Of a stretch of 64,000 bases of DNA, positions 43,149 through 53,084 are shown piece by piece. The translations under genes were made by a program, and so were the position numbers. Source of the stretch: Peptococcaceae bacterium 1109. Its GTDB lineage: Bacteria; Bacillota; Limnochordia; Darwinibacteriales; Darwinibacteriaceae. The stretch's first letter is position 1. Each line of letters starts with the position of its first letter. The stretch is taken from assembly GCA_001028815.1 (NCBI GenBank), contig LDJB01000001.1:701634-765633 (forward strand), read 5' to 3'. Below the pieces are notes generated by a model. It did not search any database and had not been told where the DNA came from. It was given only the letters and a program-made list of their open reading frames with translations.

Positions 43149-43154
43149 ATTATA
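43149..43154 (-). promoter_or_regulatory. Candidate -10 box for the SCIFF gene
   Basis: A perfect TATAAT on the minus strand, 33 bases before the SCIFF start. The -35 region at the right distance is poor, so activation or a weak promoter is possible. Confidence 0.45.
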
Positions 43155-43264
43155 CTACCACATGGCTGGCATAAAGGCAAAACAAAAACATTATCTGGGG
43201 GGCAGGGGAATCTCTGCCATATAGCGTAATAGTATTCAATCATGCTTGAATGGGGAGTTATGCG

Positions 43265-45274
43265 ATGAAGAACACACACCGCACTGGATTTTTACGCAAT
43301 CGGATGAGTTTTCGTGCCCGGGTCATTACTGCCATGATCCTCGTTGCCTTACTTCCCCTTGTAGCCCTCTCATTCCTGCTTTTAAATCAAGCTCAACAAA
43401 CAGTTGTGCAGACGATTGGGGATTCCTTTGCAAGCCAGGCTCATACAGCCTTAGACACATTGCTGGAACGGATTGAGGATGCCATCAACCAAATCGCTTT
43501 GCTCACTGTGAATCCCACACTTGAGCAGCTGGTAGTCCTCAGGCCCACCAATGCCATGAGTGCCCACGGCTTGGAGCAGAATATGAGCCCGGAAGAGATG
43601 GAAAGCGTGATGGAAGAGACGCGCAACCTCGCGGCTAACAACCGTACCCAGGCTTTCTTGGAGGATCTGGTGGCCCAGTTCCCCATCTTTGCCGAGATAA
43701 TTGCCACCAACTCAGATGGCTGGACCTTAGCTGCCAGCAGCCGTCCAGAGCGGTTCCTCCACCATGAGGCCCAATGGTTCCAGGTTGCCCTTGGGGGAGA
43801 GCTCTACATCAGCGATATCCAATACCTCCCCTCCATCGGCGAAATGGGGATTGTGATCAGCGCCCCCATTGTGCGCATCAACACCGGCCAGCCCATCGGC
43901 GCTCTGCGGGCTCTGGTTTCCCTTAAGGAAGTGAGCCAAGCGCTGCTCCCAGTGGCTCAGCAGATTCCCAGGGGTGAGCTGCAGCTTTTGAGCCAGGGCC
44001 AGCCAGTAGTCACCATTGAGGCCATGGAAGATGGAGCAGCGGTCACCCTTCACGACACAGGTGAAGCACAGGCAGTGATTGTGGCACCGGAAACGGATGC
44101 GGATTGGGGTATTGGCAGCAGTTTAAAGGGAGCGGAAGCAGTGGTAGCTAAGCTCGCTGCCTCTCGAGAGGCGGAGAACAGCGCTGCCCTTAACTGGGAA
44201 CTCCGCATCGCCCAACCAACCAGCATTGCCTTAGCCCCCTTGAATAGGGTCCAGGTCCTTACCTATACGGTTGCACTCCTTGCCTTGGCAGCAAGTGCGG
44301 TGATTGCAGCGGTTGTCACCGCCCGCCTAGTCCGCCCCATCAGAGATTTGGCAGCTCACGCCCAAGACGCTGCCCATGGGATGCTCCGCCAGTTCAAGGC
44401 AGGGTACCGCATGGATCCTGAAACAGCACTCCTCGCGGAGTCCATGAATACCATGACCACTAACCTAGCCCGCCTCTTGAAGCGAGTACACGATGCTGCT
44501 ACCAACGTGAGTTTTTCTAGCCAGCAGATTAGTGCGGGGATGGAAGAGATCGCCGCAGGGACCCAGAACCAGGCCCAAGATGTCCAGGCTGGGACAGGGC
44601 AGATCGATGCTATGAACAAGGATATGCAGGCCATCGATGCCCAAGCTCAAAAGGCGGCAGAGCTTGCCAACTCTGCGATTCGTGCGGCCCACCGCGGCCA
44701 GCAAAGCGCTTCTGCCGCAGTGCGGGGCATGGCTGAGATCCGGAAGACCGTGGATGAGTTAGGTGAGCAAACGAGTCAAATTGAGCAAATCTTAGGCTTC
44801 ATCCAAGATATTGCTGACCAGACTAACCTCTTGGCCTTAAATGCGGCCATTGAGGCTGCCCGGGCCGGGGAAAACGGCCGAGGCTTCGCGGTGGTGGCAG
44901 AGGAAGTGCGCCAGCTAGCGGAACGGTCTAAGTCAGCCACAAACGAAATCCAGGCCGTACTGGTCAACATCCAGGGACAAGCAAAGGAGTCCATGCGGAG
45001 CGTGGAAGAAGGGCAAAGGCTGGTAGAGCAGGCTAACGGGGCTCTTGAGGAGATCTATGCCGCAGTCCAGTCCACCACAGAGCTTATCACTGCCATCGCT
45101 AAAGCCTCTGATGAGCAGGCAGAACGGACAGAAGCTGCAGCGGAGCTCTTTGATTCTATCAGCAACGTCACTCAGCAGACTGCTGCAGGAGCGGAAGAGA
45201 CCGCGGCCTCGGCCCAGTCCCTTGCGGACATGGCCCACGAACTGCAGCGCCTCTTGGAGGAATACCACAAGTAA
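43265..45274 (+). CDS. Methyl-accepting chemotaxis protein
   Basis: A 669-residue chemoreceptor. One helix ([21 protein letters not shown]) starts a large extracytoplasmic Cache-like sensor (about 45-340), a second helix ([23 protein letters not shown]) leads to HAMP and a signalling coiled coil with hairpin tip [24 protein letters not shown] 43265 follows GGGGAG; an ATG 15 bases earlier lacks spacing. Divergent from SCIFF. No other che genes are in the window; with type IV pili nearby, it could steer twitching instead of flagella (inference). Confidence 0.93.
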   Translation: MKNTHRTGFLRNRMSFRARVITAMILVALLPLVALSFLLLNQAQQTVVQTIGDSFASQAHTALDTLLERIEDAINQIALLTVNPTLEQLVVLRPTNAMSAHGLEQNMSPEEMESVMEETRNLAANNRTQAFLEDLVAQFPIFAEIIATNSDGWTLAASSRPERFLHHEAQWFQVALGGELYISDIQYLPSIGEMGIVISAPIVRINTGQPIGALRALVSLKEVSQALLPVAQQIPRGELQLLSQGQPVVTIEAMEDGAAVTLHDTGEAQAVIVAPETDADWGIGSSLKGAEAVVAKLAASREAENSAALNWELRIAQPTSIALAPLNRVQVLTYTVALLALAASAVIAAVVTARLVRPIRDLAAHAQDAAHGMLRQFKAGYRMDPETALLAESMNTMTTNLARLLKRVHDAATNVSFSSQQISAGMEEIAAGTQNQAQDVQAGTGQIDAMNKDMQAIDAQAQKAAELANSAIRAAHRGQQSASAAVRGMAEIRKTVDELGEQTSQIEQILGFIQDIADQTNLLALNAAIEAARAGENGRGFAVVAEEVRQLAERSKSATNEIQAVLVNIQGQAKESMRSVEEGQRLVEQANGALEEIYAAVQSTTELITAIAKASDEQAERTEAAAELFDSISNVTQQTAAGAEETAASAQSLADMAHELQRLLEEYHK

Positions 45275-45290
45275 AGCTGGCAAAATAAAG

Positions 45291-45312
45291 AGGGCCGCTC
45301 GAAAGCGGCCCT
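45291..45312. terminator. Bidirectional terminator between convergent genes
   Basis: 9-bp stem AGGGCCGCT/AGCGGCCCT with a four-base loop. TTTATTTTG follows on the minus strand and TCTCTTA on the plus strand, serving the chemoreceptor and the DUF1667 gene. Confidence 0.8.
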
Positions 45313-45334
45313 TCTCTTATGCCCATTTGCAGGT

Positions 45335-45691
45335 TTACAGGTCCCGGCTGGCCACCAAGTTGGCTCCTGTGCCGAGGAAGTCAGGGATGATCACATCGCC
45401 CATCTTCACTGGTGCGTTGATGGTAAGCTCAGCGGTCTCCTCCATTGCCTTGAGGAGCAGCCCCTTGGGGATGGGCTTATCTGTGCGCACCGGCAGCAGC
45501 GGGTGTACGCCCCCTACCGCTCGCACAGTGGTGGTTAAGGTGCGCTCAGGAGCAGTGTGCTCTTTGATGGCGTAGGTCTTGCCCCTGGGGCAGCGGTTCC
45601 CCGAAACAGATATGATTTGTCCATTCTCATCTAGTTCAAGGCTGACATTGCAGCTCATTGGGCAAACGGTACAGACAAGGCTCTTATGCAC
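45335..45691 (-). CDS. DUF1667 cysteine-motif protein
   Basis: A 118-residue protein starting with VCTVCPMSCNVSLELDENG and then NRCPRGKTYA, four cysteines that may hold an iron-sulfur cluster. Proteins of this family are always found after a GlpA-like and an FAD/NAD oxidoreductase and probably replace GlpC or serve as an electron-transfer subunit. GTG 45691 overlaps the preceding gene by 8 bases. Confidence 0.85.
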   Translation of the reverse strand: MHKSLVCTVCPMSCNVSLELDENGQIISVSGNRCPRGKTYAIKEHTAPERTLTTTVRAVGGVHPLLPVRTDKPIPKGLLLKAMEETAELTINAPVKMGDVIIPDFLGTGANLVASRDL

Positions 45692-46949
45692 TCTGTTCAG
45701 CCTCCTTCCGGTCTTTCACCTGGATAACAAAGGTATCTCCAGTGAAGTTTTGGAGCTGCTCGGGGGTAAGCTTGATGTTCAGCATCTCGCTGGGCCTCAC
45801 TGAACGCTCCCGCACAGTCCTAACTCCCCCTACATCTACGATTACATCATCCTGGGGCCTTTGGACCCGCAGGAAGAACTCTACAGGTTCGGTGAGGGAA
45901 ATCTCGTGGGGTACTACGTAGCGGACGTTGTCCCCTGCAACCACCTTCACCCACTTCTCTGGCTTTTGAAGGGTGCCCATGGCGTAGCGCCCTGCGTACT
46001 TCCCTGCCCGTTCTGCTTCCTTGGAGACGTTATCTACCAGGTCGTGAACGTGGAGGACGTTCCCGCAGGCGAAAATCCCAGGAATGGTGGTCATGAGATG
46101 CTCATTCACGTACGCACCGTTAGTTACTGGATCAAGCTTGACTCCTGCATGAGAGGAGAGCTCGTTTTCTGGCACAAGCCCTACAGATAACAGCAAGGTG
46201 TCGCACTCGATAACCCGCTCTGTGCCTGGAATGGGATTCCACGCATCATCTACTTCAGCGATGGTTACAGCCTCTACCCTATCCTTGCCGTGAATGTGAA
46301 TCACAGTGGACTTGAGATAAAGGGGGATATCGAAGTCTTCCAGGCACTGGACAACGTTCCTGGTAAGGCCTGCCGCGTATGGGAGAACCTCCACTACCGC
46401 CTCAACTTTCGCCCCTTCCAGGGTGAAGCGGCGAGCCATGATCAGGCCGATGTCGCCTGAGCCGAGGATAACAGCGCGCTTTCCAGGCATGTACCCTTCA
46501 ATATTCACAAAGCGCTGGGCGGTACCGGCGGAGAAGACGCCAGCTGGGCGGGAGCCTGGAATCTGAAGGGCCCCACGGGTCCGTTCCCGGCAGCCCATGG
46601 CCAAGACAATGGCCTTGGCGCTGATTTCCATCATGCCCTGCTCGCTGTTGACAGCGTAGATCTTGCGCTCAGGGGTGATCTCTAAAACCATAGTCTCCAG
46701 GAGGGTCTCAATATCTGTATCATCCAGTTCATTGATGAAGCGCTGGGCATACTCAGGCCCCGTAAGTTCTGCCTTGAAGCGGTGCAAGCCGAAACCGTGG
46801 TGGATGCACTGCTGGAGAATGCCGCCCAACTCATGGTTCCGCTCGATAATCATTACTTTCTGGGCCCCTTCCGCCTTTGCGGACAGGGCAGCTGCCAAAC
46901 CTGCTGGCCCACCGCCAATTACGGCTACATCTACGGATAGCTGTTTCAC
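45684..46949 (-). CDS. FAD/NAD(P)-dependent oxidoreductase of GlpA-like operon
   Basis: A 421-residue flavoprotein with FAD-binding VAVIGGGPAGLAAALSAK, NAD-binding VILGSGDIGLIMARR and the second FAD motif GIFACGNVLHVHDLVDNV. It resembles the NADH-side subunit of bacterial HcnB/SoxA-like complexes. GTG 46949 overlaps the GlpA-like stop (GTGA). Predicted to pass electrons between glycerol-3-phosphate oxidation and NAD or a quinone; partner choice is inferred. Confidence 0.88.
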   Translation of the reverse strand: MKQLSVDVAVIGGGPAGLAAALSAKAEGAQKVMIIERNHELGGILQQCIHHGFGLHRFKAELTGPEYAQRFINELDDTDIETLLETMVLEITPERKIYAVNSEQGMMEISAKAIVLAMGCRERTRGALQIPGSRPAGVFSAGTAQRFVNIEGYMPGKRAVILGSGDIGLIMARRFTLEGAKVEAVVEVLPYAAGLTRNVVQCLEDFDIPLYLKSTVIHIHGKDRVEAVTIAEVDDAWNPIPGTERVIECDTLLLSVGLVPENELSSHAGVKLDPVTNGAYVNEHLMTTIPGIFACGNVLHVHDLVDNVSKEAERAGKYAGRYAMGTLQKPEKWVKVVAGDNVRYVVPHEISLTEPVEFFLRVQRPQDDVIVDVGGVRTVRERSVRPSEMLNIKLTPEQLQNFTGDTFVIQVKDRKEAEQSA

Positions 46950-48415
46950 TGTCCTTCCCCTCCTGTCAGTAACTCTTTCGCATGGTACATAACTGGTTCA
47001 GAGCCCAGGCCCCGCTTTGTGACTTCTTCCAACGGAATACCTAGTTCCCGGGCGATAATCGCCATCACCAACGGTTGGCAGAAGCCGCCCTGGCAGCGTC
47101 CGGCCCCAGCTCGGGCCCTAAACTTGATCCCATCCAGGGTGCGGGCACCGCGCTGGACTGCATCAATGATTTCACCCTCGGTCACCGATTCGCAGCGGCA
47201 GATAATCCGTCCGTAAGCGGGGTTTTCTTTAATCAGGCGATCCCGCTCCTCGTGGGAGAGGCTGCGGAAGCGCACCATGGGCTTCCGGCGGGGCTCGAAG
47301 TCTTCCTTAGGAGTGAGCTTCAGGCCTGCTTCCTCCACAAGCTTAACCGCATCCACTGCGATGGCAGGTGCTGCGGTGAGCCCTGGGGATTCCATACCTG
47401 CTAGGTGGATTAGTCCGGGCACATTCGGGGAAAGCTCAACGATGAAATCTCCCCGGTCGCTTGCGGCACGCACCCCGGCAAACTGGGCAATGATCTTCCT
47501 TGGGTTAATCCCTGGCACCAAACTTTTCGCGCCTTCTAAGATGCGGGCGAAACCGTCTCTGGTGGTGGCCAGGTCTTCTTTTTCCTCAATGTTGTCGCCA
47601 GTGGGGCCCATCATGAGGTTGCCTTCCGCGGTGGGAATAACCAAGATACCCTTAGACACCTTGGTGGGAACAGGGAAGATTGTCCTGGTGACCATGTCTT
47701 TAGTATCCAAGTCGAAGAGGTACTCCTCGCCCTTCCGCGGCTTGATGGTGAAGTAGTCATCCCCAAACATTTGGGCTAAGTCGTCAGCGAAGAGGCCAGC
47801 GGCGTTAATTACCACTTTCGCCTCGATGCGATGCTCAGCGGTTTCGATGACCTTCCGCTCTCCCTCAACCTGGGCAGCCACAACAGGGCTGTTGGTGAGG
47901 AGCTGCGCTCCGTTTTGCAGCGCATTTTCCATGAGAGCCGCAGCCAGTTCAAAGGGCATTACACTGCCGCCCTCTGGAGCGTGGAGGGCACCAAGGATAT
48001 CCGAGCTGAGTGCGGGCTCTAAGGCCAAAGCTTCTTCCTTAGACAACAGCTCCACTGGAACGCCTCTATCTTTACCCCGCTGGTAGTACTTTTGCACGAT
48101 GTCCCACTCTTCCTGATTGCGGGCCACCATCAAAATCCCATTCCGCCTAAAGCATACATCCAGCTCTTCGCAGAGTTTAGGGTACATCTGGTTTCCAGGG
48201 AAGCAGTACTTTGCTTTCAAGGTACCTGGTTCTTCATGGAAGCCAGCATGGACGATCCCGCTGTTGGCCTTGGTGGTTCCCCAGCCCACCTCCGCCTCCT
48301 TTTCCACCAGTAGGATGCTTACGTCATACTTGGATAGTTCTCGAGCGACAGCGGTACCAATAATCCCGCCGCCGACGATGGCCACATCCACCGTCAGTGT
48401 TTGCTTTTCCCTCAT
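46946..48415 (-). CDS. GlpA-like FAD-dependent glycerol-3-phosphate dehydrogenase with BFD [2Fe-2S] domain
   Basis: A 489-residue flavoprotein. DVAIVGGGIIGTAVARELSKY is the FAD site and GWGTTKANSGIVHAGFH is a family motif; the C-terminus has a BFD-like cluster site ICRCESVTEGEI and GRCQGGFCQP. This is the anaerobic GlpA layout, though related enzymes also take other alpha-hydroxy acids such as 2-hydroxyglutarate. ATG 48415 follows AGGAGG; upstream in-frame codons fall in the leader. First gene of a three-gene operon with a strong promoter and hairpin leader. Confidence 0.88.
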   Translation of the reverse strand: MREKQTLTVDVAIVGGGIIGTAVARELSKYDVSILLVEKEAEVGWGTTKANSGIVHAGFHEEPGTLKAKYCFPGNQMYPKLCEELDVCFRRNGILMVARNQEEWDIVQKYYQRGKDRGVPVELLSKEEALALEPALSSDILGALHAPEGGSVMPFELAAALMENALQNGAQLLTNSPVVAAQVEGERKVIETAEHRIEAKVVINAAGLFADDLAQMFGDDYFTIKPRKGEEYLFDLDTKDMVTRTIFPVPTKVSKGILVIPTAEGNLMMGPTGDNIEEKEDLATTRDGFARILEGAKSLVPGINPRKIIAQFAGVRAASDRGDFIVELSPNVPGLIHLAGMESPGLTAAPAIAVDAVKLVEEAGLKLTPKEDFEPRRKPMVRFRSLSHEERDRLIKENPAYGRIICRCESVTEGEIIDAVQRGARTLDGIKFRARAGAGRCQGGFCQPLVMAIIARELGIPLEEVTKRGLGSEPVMYHAKELLTGGEGQ

Positions 48416-48451
48416 GGTTGACCTCCTGCGACAAGTATTTTTTGGCATAAC

Positions 48452-48505
48452 AAAAGAGCCCGACAGCAGGGTGCGCAACACCGCCGCTGTAGGACTCTCT
48501 CTTTT
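48452..48505 (-). promoter_or_regulatory. Structured leader/possible antiterminator target before the GlpA-like operon
   Basis: A long stem begins AAAAGAG and closes with CTCTTTT on the minus strand (48499-48505 with 48452-48458), with inner stems ACAGC/GCTGT and GGTG/CACC, then TTTTGTT. It sits between promoter and start and looks like a terminator. In Bacillus the glp genes use GlpP antitermination at comparable leaders, so control by glycerol-3-phosphate is a fair guess. Confidence 0.55.
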
Positions 48506-48544
48506 CTCCCGTCCCAACGGTTATCTACTACATTTTATATTTAA

Positions 48545-48573
48545 ATTATAGCATGCATCTTCCAGTGGTGCAA
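48545..48573 (-). promoter_or_regulatory. Sigma-A-type promoter of the GlpA-like operon
   Basis: TTGCAC (48568-48573) and a perfect TATAAT (48545-48550) with a 17-bp spacer on the minus strand. It begins two bases before the oppF stop region, so the operon is independent of oppDF. Confidence 0.8.
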
Positions 48574-48574
48574 G

Positions 48575-49594
48575 CTAGTTCTTTGCTTTTTCAGCGCCGT
48601 TTGCAGCTGGCACCAAGTGGCAGGCTGCAAAGTGGCCGTCCCCTGTATCCACGAACTCAGGTTCCTTTTCCCTGCAGATGTCCATCGCGTATGGGCAGCG
48701 GGTGTGGAACCGGCAGCCTGAAGGAGGATTGATTGGGCTAGGCACATCGCCCTTCAGGATAATCCGCTCCCGCTTCACTGTAGGATCGGCAATGGGGATT
48801 GCGGAAAGCAAGGCCTGGGTGTACGGATGCTTCGGGTTGTTGTACAGCTGCTCCTTGTCCGCGAGCTCCACAATCTTGCCCAGGTACATCACGGCTACCC
48901 GGTCGGAAATATGCTTAACAACTGAGAGGTCGTGGGCGATAAACAAGTACGTTAAGCCGAATTCTGCCTGAAGATCCTGGAGAAGGTTGATTACCTGCGC
49001 CTGAATGGAGACGTCCAGAGCTGAGACGGGCTCATCGCACACAATCAGCTTCGGCCGTACCGCGAGGGCCCGGGCGATGCCGATCCGCTGCCGCTGCCCA
49101 CCCGAGAACTCGTGGGGGAACCGCCGGGCGTGGAAACTGCTGAGGCCCACAACGTCCAGGAGCTCTTGGATGCGCTTCTCCCGTTCCTTGCCCTTCGCAA
49201 GCCCATGGATGTGCAGGGGTTCGCCAATAATATCCCCAACGGTCATGCGGGGGTTGAGGGACGCATACGGGTCTTGGAAGATGATCTGCATATCCTTCCG
49301 AAGCTCCCTCAGCTCTTCCTTGGAAAGGCTTGGCACGTCCTTGCCTTCAAACCGCACTTCTCCAGATGTAGGCTCTATGAGCCGAAGGATGACCCGGCCT
49401 GTGGTAGTCTTTCCACAGCCGCTTTCACCCACCAAACCAAGGGTCTCCCCGTGACGTACGGTAAAGCTAATGCCGTCAACGGCCTTCACGGCCCCGACCT
49501 GCCGGGAGAAAATAATGCCTTTGGTTATGGGGAAATGCTTAATGAGGTCCTTGACCTCCAGGAGATTACCTTGCCTTACATTAGTTTCTGCCAT
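48575..49594 (-). CDS. Oligopeptide/dipeptide ABC transporter ATPase, OppF type
   Basis: A 339-residue ATPase with Walker [14 protein letters not shown], signature [15 protein letters not shown], Walker [13 protein letters not shown] and the OppF C-terminal extension [24 protein letters not shown], where cysteines hold an iron-sulfur cluster in some homologues. ATG follows GGAGGTGGGG. Paired with an OppD-type gene 15 bases upstream, but no permeases or binding protein are in the window. Confidence 0.92.
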   Translation of the reverse strand: MAETNVRQGNLLEVKDLIKHFPITKGIIFSRQVGAVKAVDGISFTVRHGETLGLVGESGCGKTTTGRVILRLIEPTSGEVRFEGKDVPSLSKEELRELRKDMQIIFQDPYASLNPRMTVGDIIGEPLHIHGLAKGKEREKRIQELLDVVGLSSFHARRFPHEFSGGQRQRIGIARALAVRPKLIVCDEPVSALDVSIQAQVINLLQDLQAEFGLTYLFIAHDLSVVKHISDRVAVMYLGKIVELADKEQLYNNPKHPYTQALLSAIPIADPTVKRERIILKGDVPSPINPPSGCRFHTRCPYAMDICREKEPEFVDTGDGHFAACHLVPAANGAEKAKN

Positions 49595-49609
49595 GTCTTA
49601 CCCCACCTC

Positions 49610-50608
49610 CTACTGTTCTGCGGAACCCGTATCTTGATAGTCCACCATCTTCCAGCAGGCAGAGTAGTGGCCAGGCTCAACTTCAAATGCAGGGGGCCGT
49701 TTCGCCTCGCAAATATCCTTCGCATATGGGCAGCGGGGATGGAAGCCGCAGCCCTTGGGGAAGTTGCCCGGCGTTGGCACTGTACCGGGAATGGCCTGCA
49801 GGCGCTTCACGTCACTGTCCAGCCTGGGGATGGAGCCCAAGAGGCCTTGGGTGTACGGGTGCTGTGGGTTGGCAAAGATAGTCTTTGTATCCGCAGATTC
49901 CACAATAACGCCTGTGTACATAACCACAACCCGTTCCACAAGCTCTGCGATGACGCCTAGGTCATGAGTAATCATGATAATAGCAGTTCCCAGTTCCTCT
50001 TGGAGTTCCCGCATGAGGTCGAGTATTTGGGCTTGGATAGTCACGTCCAAGGCTGTGGTGGGCTCGTCGGCGATCAGAAGCTTGGGGTTGCACGACAGGG
50101 CCATAGCGATCATTACCCTCTGGCGCATGCCGCCGCTCATCTGGTGGGGATACTCGTCAATCCGCTTCTCTGGGGAAGGGATACCCACCAAGGAAAGCAT
50201 CTCAATGGCCTTTTGACGGGCAGCTGCTTTATCTAACTTCTGGTGGAGCATGATAGCTTCCATGATCTGGTTCCCCACCGTGAACACGGGGTTCAGGGAG
50301 GTCATAGGTTCTTGGAAAATCATGGAAATCTCGTTGCCCCGGATCTTGCGCATCTCAGGTTCGCTAAGGTTTACCAGATTCTGGCCTTCAAAAAGAATTT
50401 CACCGCTCACGATCTTTCCTGGCGGTGAAGGGATTAAGCGCATAATCGAAAGACTCGTCACACTCTTGCCGCAGCCAGATTCACCGACTATGCCAAGGGT
50501 ACCGCCTCGTTCTAGGTCAAAACTGACGCCATCAACGGCTGGTACCACGCCATCTTCTGTATAGAAATAGGTTTTGAGATCTCTGACTGAAAGCAGTTTC
50601 TCAGCCAT
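49610..50608 (-). CDS. Oligopeptide/dipeptide ABC transporter ATPase, OppD type
   Basis: A 332-residue ATPase with Walker [14 protein letters not shown], signature [15 protein letters not shown], Walker [13 protein letters not shown] and C-terminal [23 protein letters not shown] follows AAAGGAGGGG. First gene of the oppDF pair; the permeases it should drive must be encoded elsewhere or have been lost. Substrate may be peptides, nickel or sugars. Confidence 0.92.
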   Translation of the reverse strand: MAEKLLSVRDLKTYFYTEDGVVPAVDGVSFDLERGGTLGIVGESGCGKSVTSLSIMRLIPSPPGKIVSGEILFEGQNLVNLSEPEMRKIRGNEISMIFQEPMTSLNPVFTVGNQIMEAIMLHQKLDKAAARQKAIEMLSLVGIPSPEKRIDEYPHQMSGGMRQRVMIAMALSCNPKLLIADEPTTALDVTIQAQILDLMRELQEELGTAIIMITHDLGVIAELVERVVVMYTGVIVESADTKTIFANPQHPYTQGLLGSIPRLDSDVKRLQAIPGTVPTPGNFPKGCGFHPRCPYAKDICEAKRPPAFEVEPGHYSACWKMVDYQDTGSAEQ

Positions 50609-50750
50609 TGTACCCCTCCTTTATCAACTAACTGCCGCGGGGTCAACACCTAATGCTGTCAACCGTATCATTTTTATATTCTGTCGTCACTGCGAATCTC
50701 CTGCAACGCAGGGCAAAATCTTGCCGGAAATATGTAGCACAGGGCCAAAT

Positions 50751-51422
50751 TTAGCGGTAAGCTGCTTCTCCGTAGGCTTCTAGTGTAGGCCCTGAGGCCT
50801 GGCCATGCCAAGTCAGGACGCACCCATCCGCGGGGACCCAGAAAAACTCCACCGCCGCGGGGCTCCCTTGGCTCTCCCACAGAGTACCCAGGCGAAATAC
50901 AGGTTCCGCCCTCTCAAGCCCTAAGAGCTCTTGCAGGGCCTTAGGAGCAGGCACTACCACTGCCCAGTGCTTTTGCGGGGCGAGGTCTGGAGAGGTTACG
51001 GGAAGGAGCTCCCGCAGCTCGCCGCAATCAGGCTTAAGCGTCATGGGTAGTGCAGTCACGAGCTGGCCGAGGCCCAAGGCTTCCCCTCTTTTCACAGCCC
51101 GGCTTGCCTGAAAAAGGGGCGCATCTTCAGGGACATTTAAAAGCCTCGCCAAGGAAGGCGCCGCGATTTGCCGGATCTCAAGCTTACCCTGGGACGGCAC
51201 AAAAGGCTCCGGGCCTGGAGGCGCCTGGCCGAGGCGGCGTTCCATCTGCTTGACGTATTCCCGCCGCAGGCGCGTGAGGGAATATCCCGATTCAGAGAGA
51301 ATGGTGCGCACATATTGCTGAGTGGTGCCCACATGGCGCGCGATCTCTTCCACAGAGCGGAAAGGGTCGGACTGGGCTGCGTTAATGATGCGCTCTTTGA
51401 CGGATTCTCCCACAGCATTCAC
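50751..51422 (-). CDS. Helix-turn-helix regulator with UTRA-like ligand domain
   Basis: A 223-residue protein. The N-terminus (DPFRSVEEIARHVGTTQQYVRTILSE) is a helix-turn-helix; residues 90-220 show the UTRA-like pattern seen after GntR-type heads (LARLLNVPEDAPLFQASRAVKRGEALGLGQLVTALP). It starts one to four bases after the nicotinate phosphoribosyltransferase stop (TTG 51425 or GTG 51422), so the two are translated together. It could sense an NAD-pathway metabolite, but nothing proves this. Not a standard NiaR or NrtR. Confidence 0.6.
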   Translation of the reverse strand: MNAVGESVKERIINAAQSDPFRSVEEIARHVGTTQQYVRTILSESGYSLTRLRREYVKQMERRLGQAPPGPEPFVPSQGKLEIRQIAAPSLARLLNVPEDAPLFQASRAVKRGEALGLGQLVTALPMTLKPDCGELRELLPVTSPDLAPQKHWAVVVPAPKALQELLGLERAEPVFRLGTLWESQGSPAAVEFFWVPADGCVLTWHGQASGPTLEAYGEAAYR

Positions 51423-51426
51423 CAAC

Positions 51427-52461
51427 CTATAAGATCCTTACAAGGCGCTTAGAGGGGGTCAGGCCTGGAATGCGGCCCCGCTTGGCGACGGGCTTCCCAT
51501 CAACTTCCTTCAGGTCCATGGTCATATCGATGGGGGATGCACCAGAGATGTAGCTGCCCACCCCAAAAGCATCTGCCCCTGCTTCACTTAAGAGGCGAAT
51601 CCGGTCAGGATCGAGGCCGCCGGATACGAAAATCCGCACATGGCTGTAGCCCGCAAGATCGAGCTTGGCTCTAAGCTCTGCAACGAGCCCAGGAGTCACG
51701 CCACCCCGTTCCCCAGGGGTATCGAGGCGTACAGACTCGAGCCTGGTGCCCATGGCTTCGCAGAGGCGCAGGCTTTCTTCAACTTCGTCCTTGAAGGTAT
51801 CGACCAACATGGACCGGGGGGATGAAGGGGGCATGTGCTCATCGTAGCCAAGAGCCGCCTCCACAGTATCCCCGACGATGAGGAACAAAGCATGGGGAAC
51901 GGTACCCATTGGCTCGATCCCTGCAATCTTTGCTCCTAAGATGCATGAAGCTCCATCCGCACCCCCAATTACCGCTGCCCGCTCCATCACTGGGGCTACT
52001 GCCGGATGGACGTGGCGGGCACCGAAACAGATGGCTGGCTTACCCCCTGCGGCCTCCTTCGCCTCCCTTGCCCTCGTTGCCCAAGCGCTGGATGAAGCGA
52101 GAATGCCTAGAACTGCTGTTTCGTAAATGCCAAACTGGCCGTAGGGCCCAAAAATGCGCATTACTACTTCCTTGGGGGCGAATTTTTCACCTTCAGGGAG
52201 GCTCCACACCTCCACCCCAGTTTCTGCCAGGAGCCGCTTGACTTCTTCTACTCCAGCGAAGACGCCCGCGCCTCTGGCGAAGATTTCCGCGGCCACCACT
52301 GTATCAGCCCGGCCCAACTTCTCTAGGATCTCCCGGGTCTTGACGAAATATATGTCCGTGGTTAACCCTGCTTCCACTTCCTCGTGAGTAGCTGAGAACA
52401 GCTTGCGGTCTCCCGATACTGTAAAGTCTGCCACTTCTTGAACAGTCTTGATAAACTTCAT
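51427..52461 (-). CDS. pncB: Nicotinate phosphoribosyltransferase, short form
   Basis: A 344-residue type II phosphoribosyltransferase that makes nicotinate mononucleotide from nicotinate and PRPP in NAD salvage. Seen: TTDIYFVKTREIL, substrate loop GARHVHPAVAPVMERAAVIGG (split), RLDTPGERGG and phosphate-binding FVSGGLD with FGVGSYIS. It is the short form known from archaea and some Firmicutes, about 150 residues shorter than PncB of Bacillus. ATG 52461 follows GAGAGGAG. Confidence 0.9.
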   Translation of the reverse strand: MKFIKTVQEVADFTVSGDRKLFSATHEEVEAGLTTDIYFVKTREILEKLGRADTVVAAEIFARGAGVFAGVEEVKRLLAETGVEVWSLPEGEKFAPKEVVMRIFGPYGQFGIYETAVLGILASSSAWATRAREAKEAAGGKPAICFGARHVHPAVAPVMERAAVIGGADGASCILGAKIAGIEPMGTVPHALFLIVGDTVEAALGYDEHMPPSSPRSMLVDTFKDEVEESLRLCEAMGTRLESVRLDTPGERGGVTPGLVAELRAKLDLAGYSHVRIFVSGGLDPDRIRLLSEAGADAFGVGSYISGASPIDMTMDLKEVDGKPVAKRGRIPGLTPSKRLVRIL

Positions 52462-52481
52462 GTACGTTACTCCTCTCACGC

Positions 52482-53084
52482 CTACCACTGACCATGATAG
52501 ATTAGCCGCAGAAACTTGGTGGTAAATTGCAGTTTCCGAACAAAGGCTCGCGTTTCCGCAAAGGGAATCTGGTTGGCAGTTTCAATCTGGCCGTCCCAGA
52601 TTCCTTCGTTCAGCCACCGCCTCACGTTTCCCAGCCCGCCGTTGTACGCGGCAAGGGCTGCTGCCTCGGTGGCAAACCGCTCCATAAGATAAGCTAGATA
52701 CAAGGTACCCAGCTGAATATTTAAACCTGGATTGAAGAGATCCCCAGCTGACTCTACTCGGATGTTGTTCTGCTCCCCGATCCAGCGGGCCGTTTCTGGC
52801 ATAATCTGCATCACGCCTATGGCTCCTTTAGGTGAAACTGCATCGGGGCGAAACCCGCTTTCGACTTGAATAAGCGCCGCCGTGAGGTATGGATCTACGC
52901 CAGCAGTATGGCTCCACTCCTCGATCTCTGCCGCATAGTGGATGGGATAGAACGCCTGGAGCAGAGTCTTACCACCCAATACTGCTGCGCTAAAGAAGAT
53001 AATGAACAAGCAGGTAAACTTCAGCCATGAACGCCGCAAAATATCCCCCCCCGGCACAGGGTATGAGTCCGCAATAGCTTTCAT
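52482..53084 (-). CDS. Membrane-anchored lytic transglycosylase
   Basis: A 200-residue protein with one N-terminal helix ([16 protein letters not shown]) and an SLT domain: catalytic Glu in [30 protein letters not shown] (split at the conserved GxMQ) and [16 protein letters not shown]. It cuts glycan strands to 1,6-anhydromuropeptides for envelope remodelling. ATG 53084 overlaps the mgsA stop; a TTG at 53039 behind GGGGGG is a good alternative start. Confidence 0.88.
   Translation of the reverse strand: MKAIADSYPVPGGDILRRSWLKFTCLFIIFFSAAVLGGKTLLQAFYPIHYAAEIEEWSHTAGVDPYLTAALIQVESGFRPDAVSPKGAIGVMQIMPETARWIGEQNNIRVESAGDLFNPGLNIQLGTLYLAYLMERFATEAAALAAYNGGLGNVRRWLNEGIWDGQIETANQIPFAETRAFVRKLQFTTKFLRLIYHGQW

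Noticed and set aside
50690-50730. Short inverted repeats (GGCAAAATCTTGCC and neighbours) looking like a dispersed repeat
   Set aside because: Only one copy is seen in the window and no mobile gene is attached.
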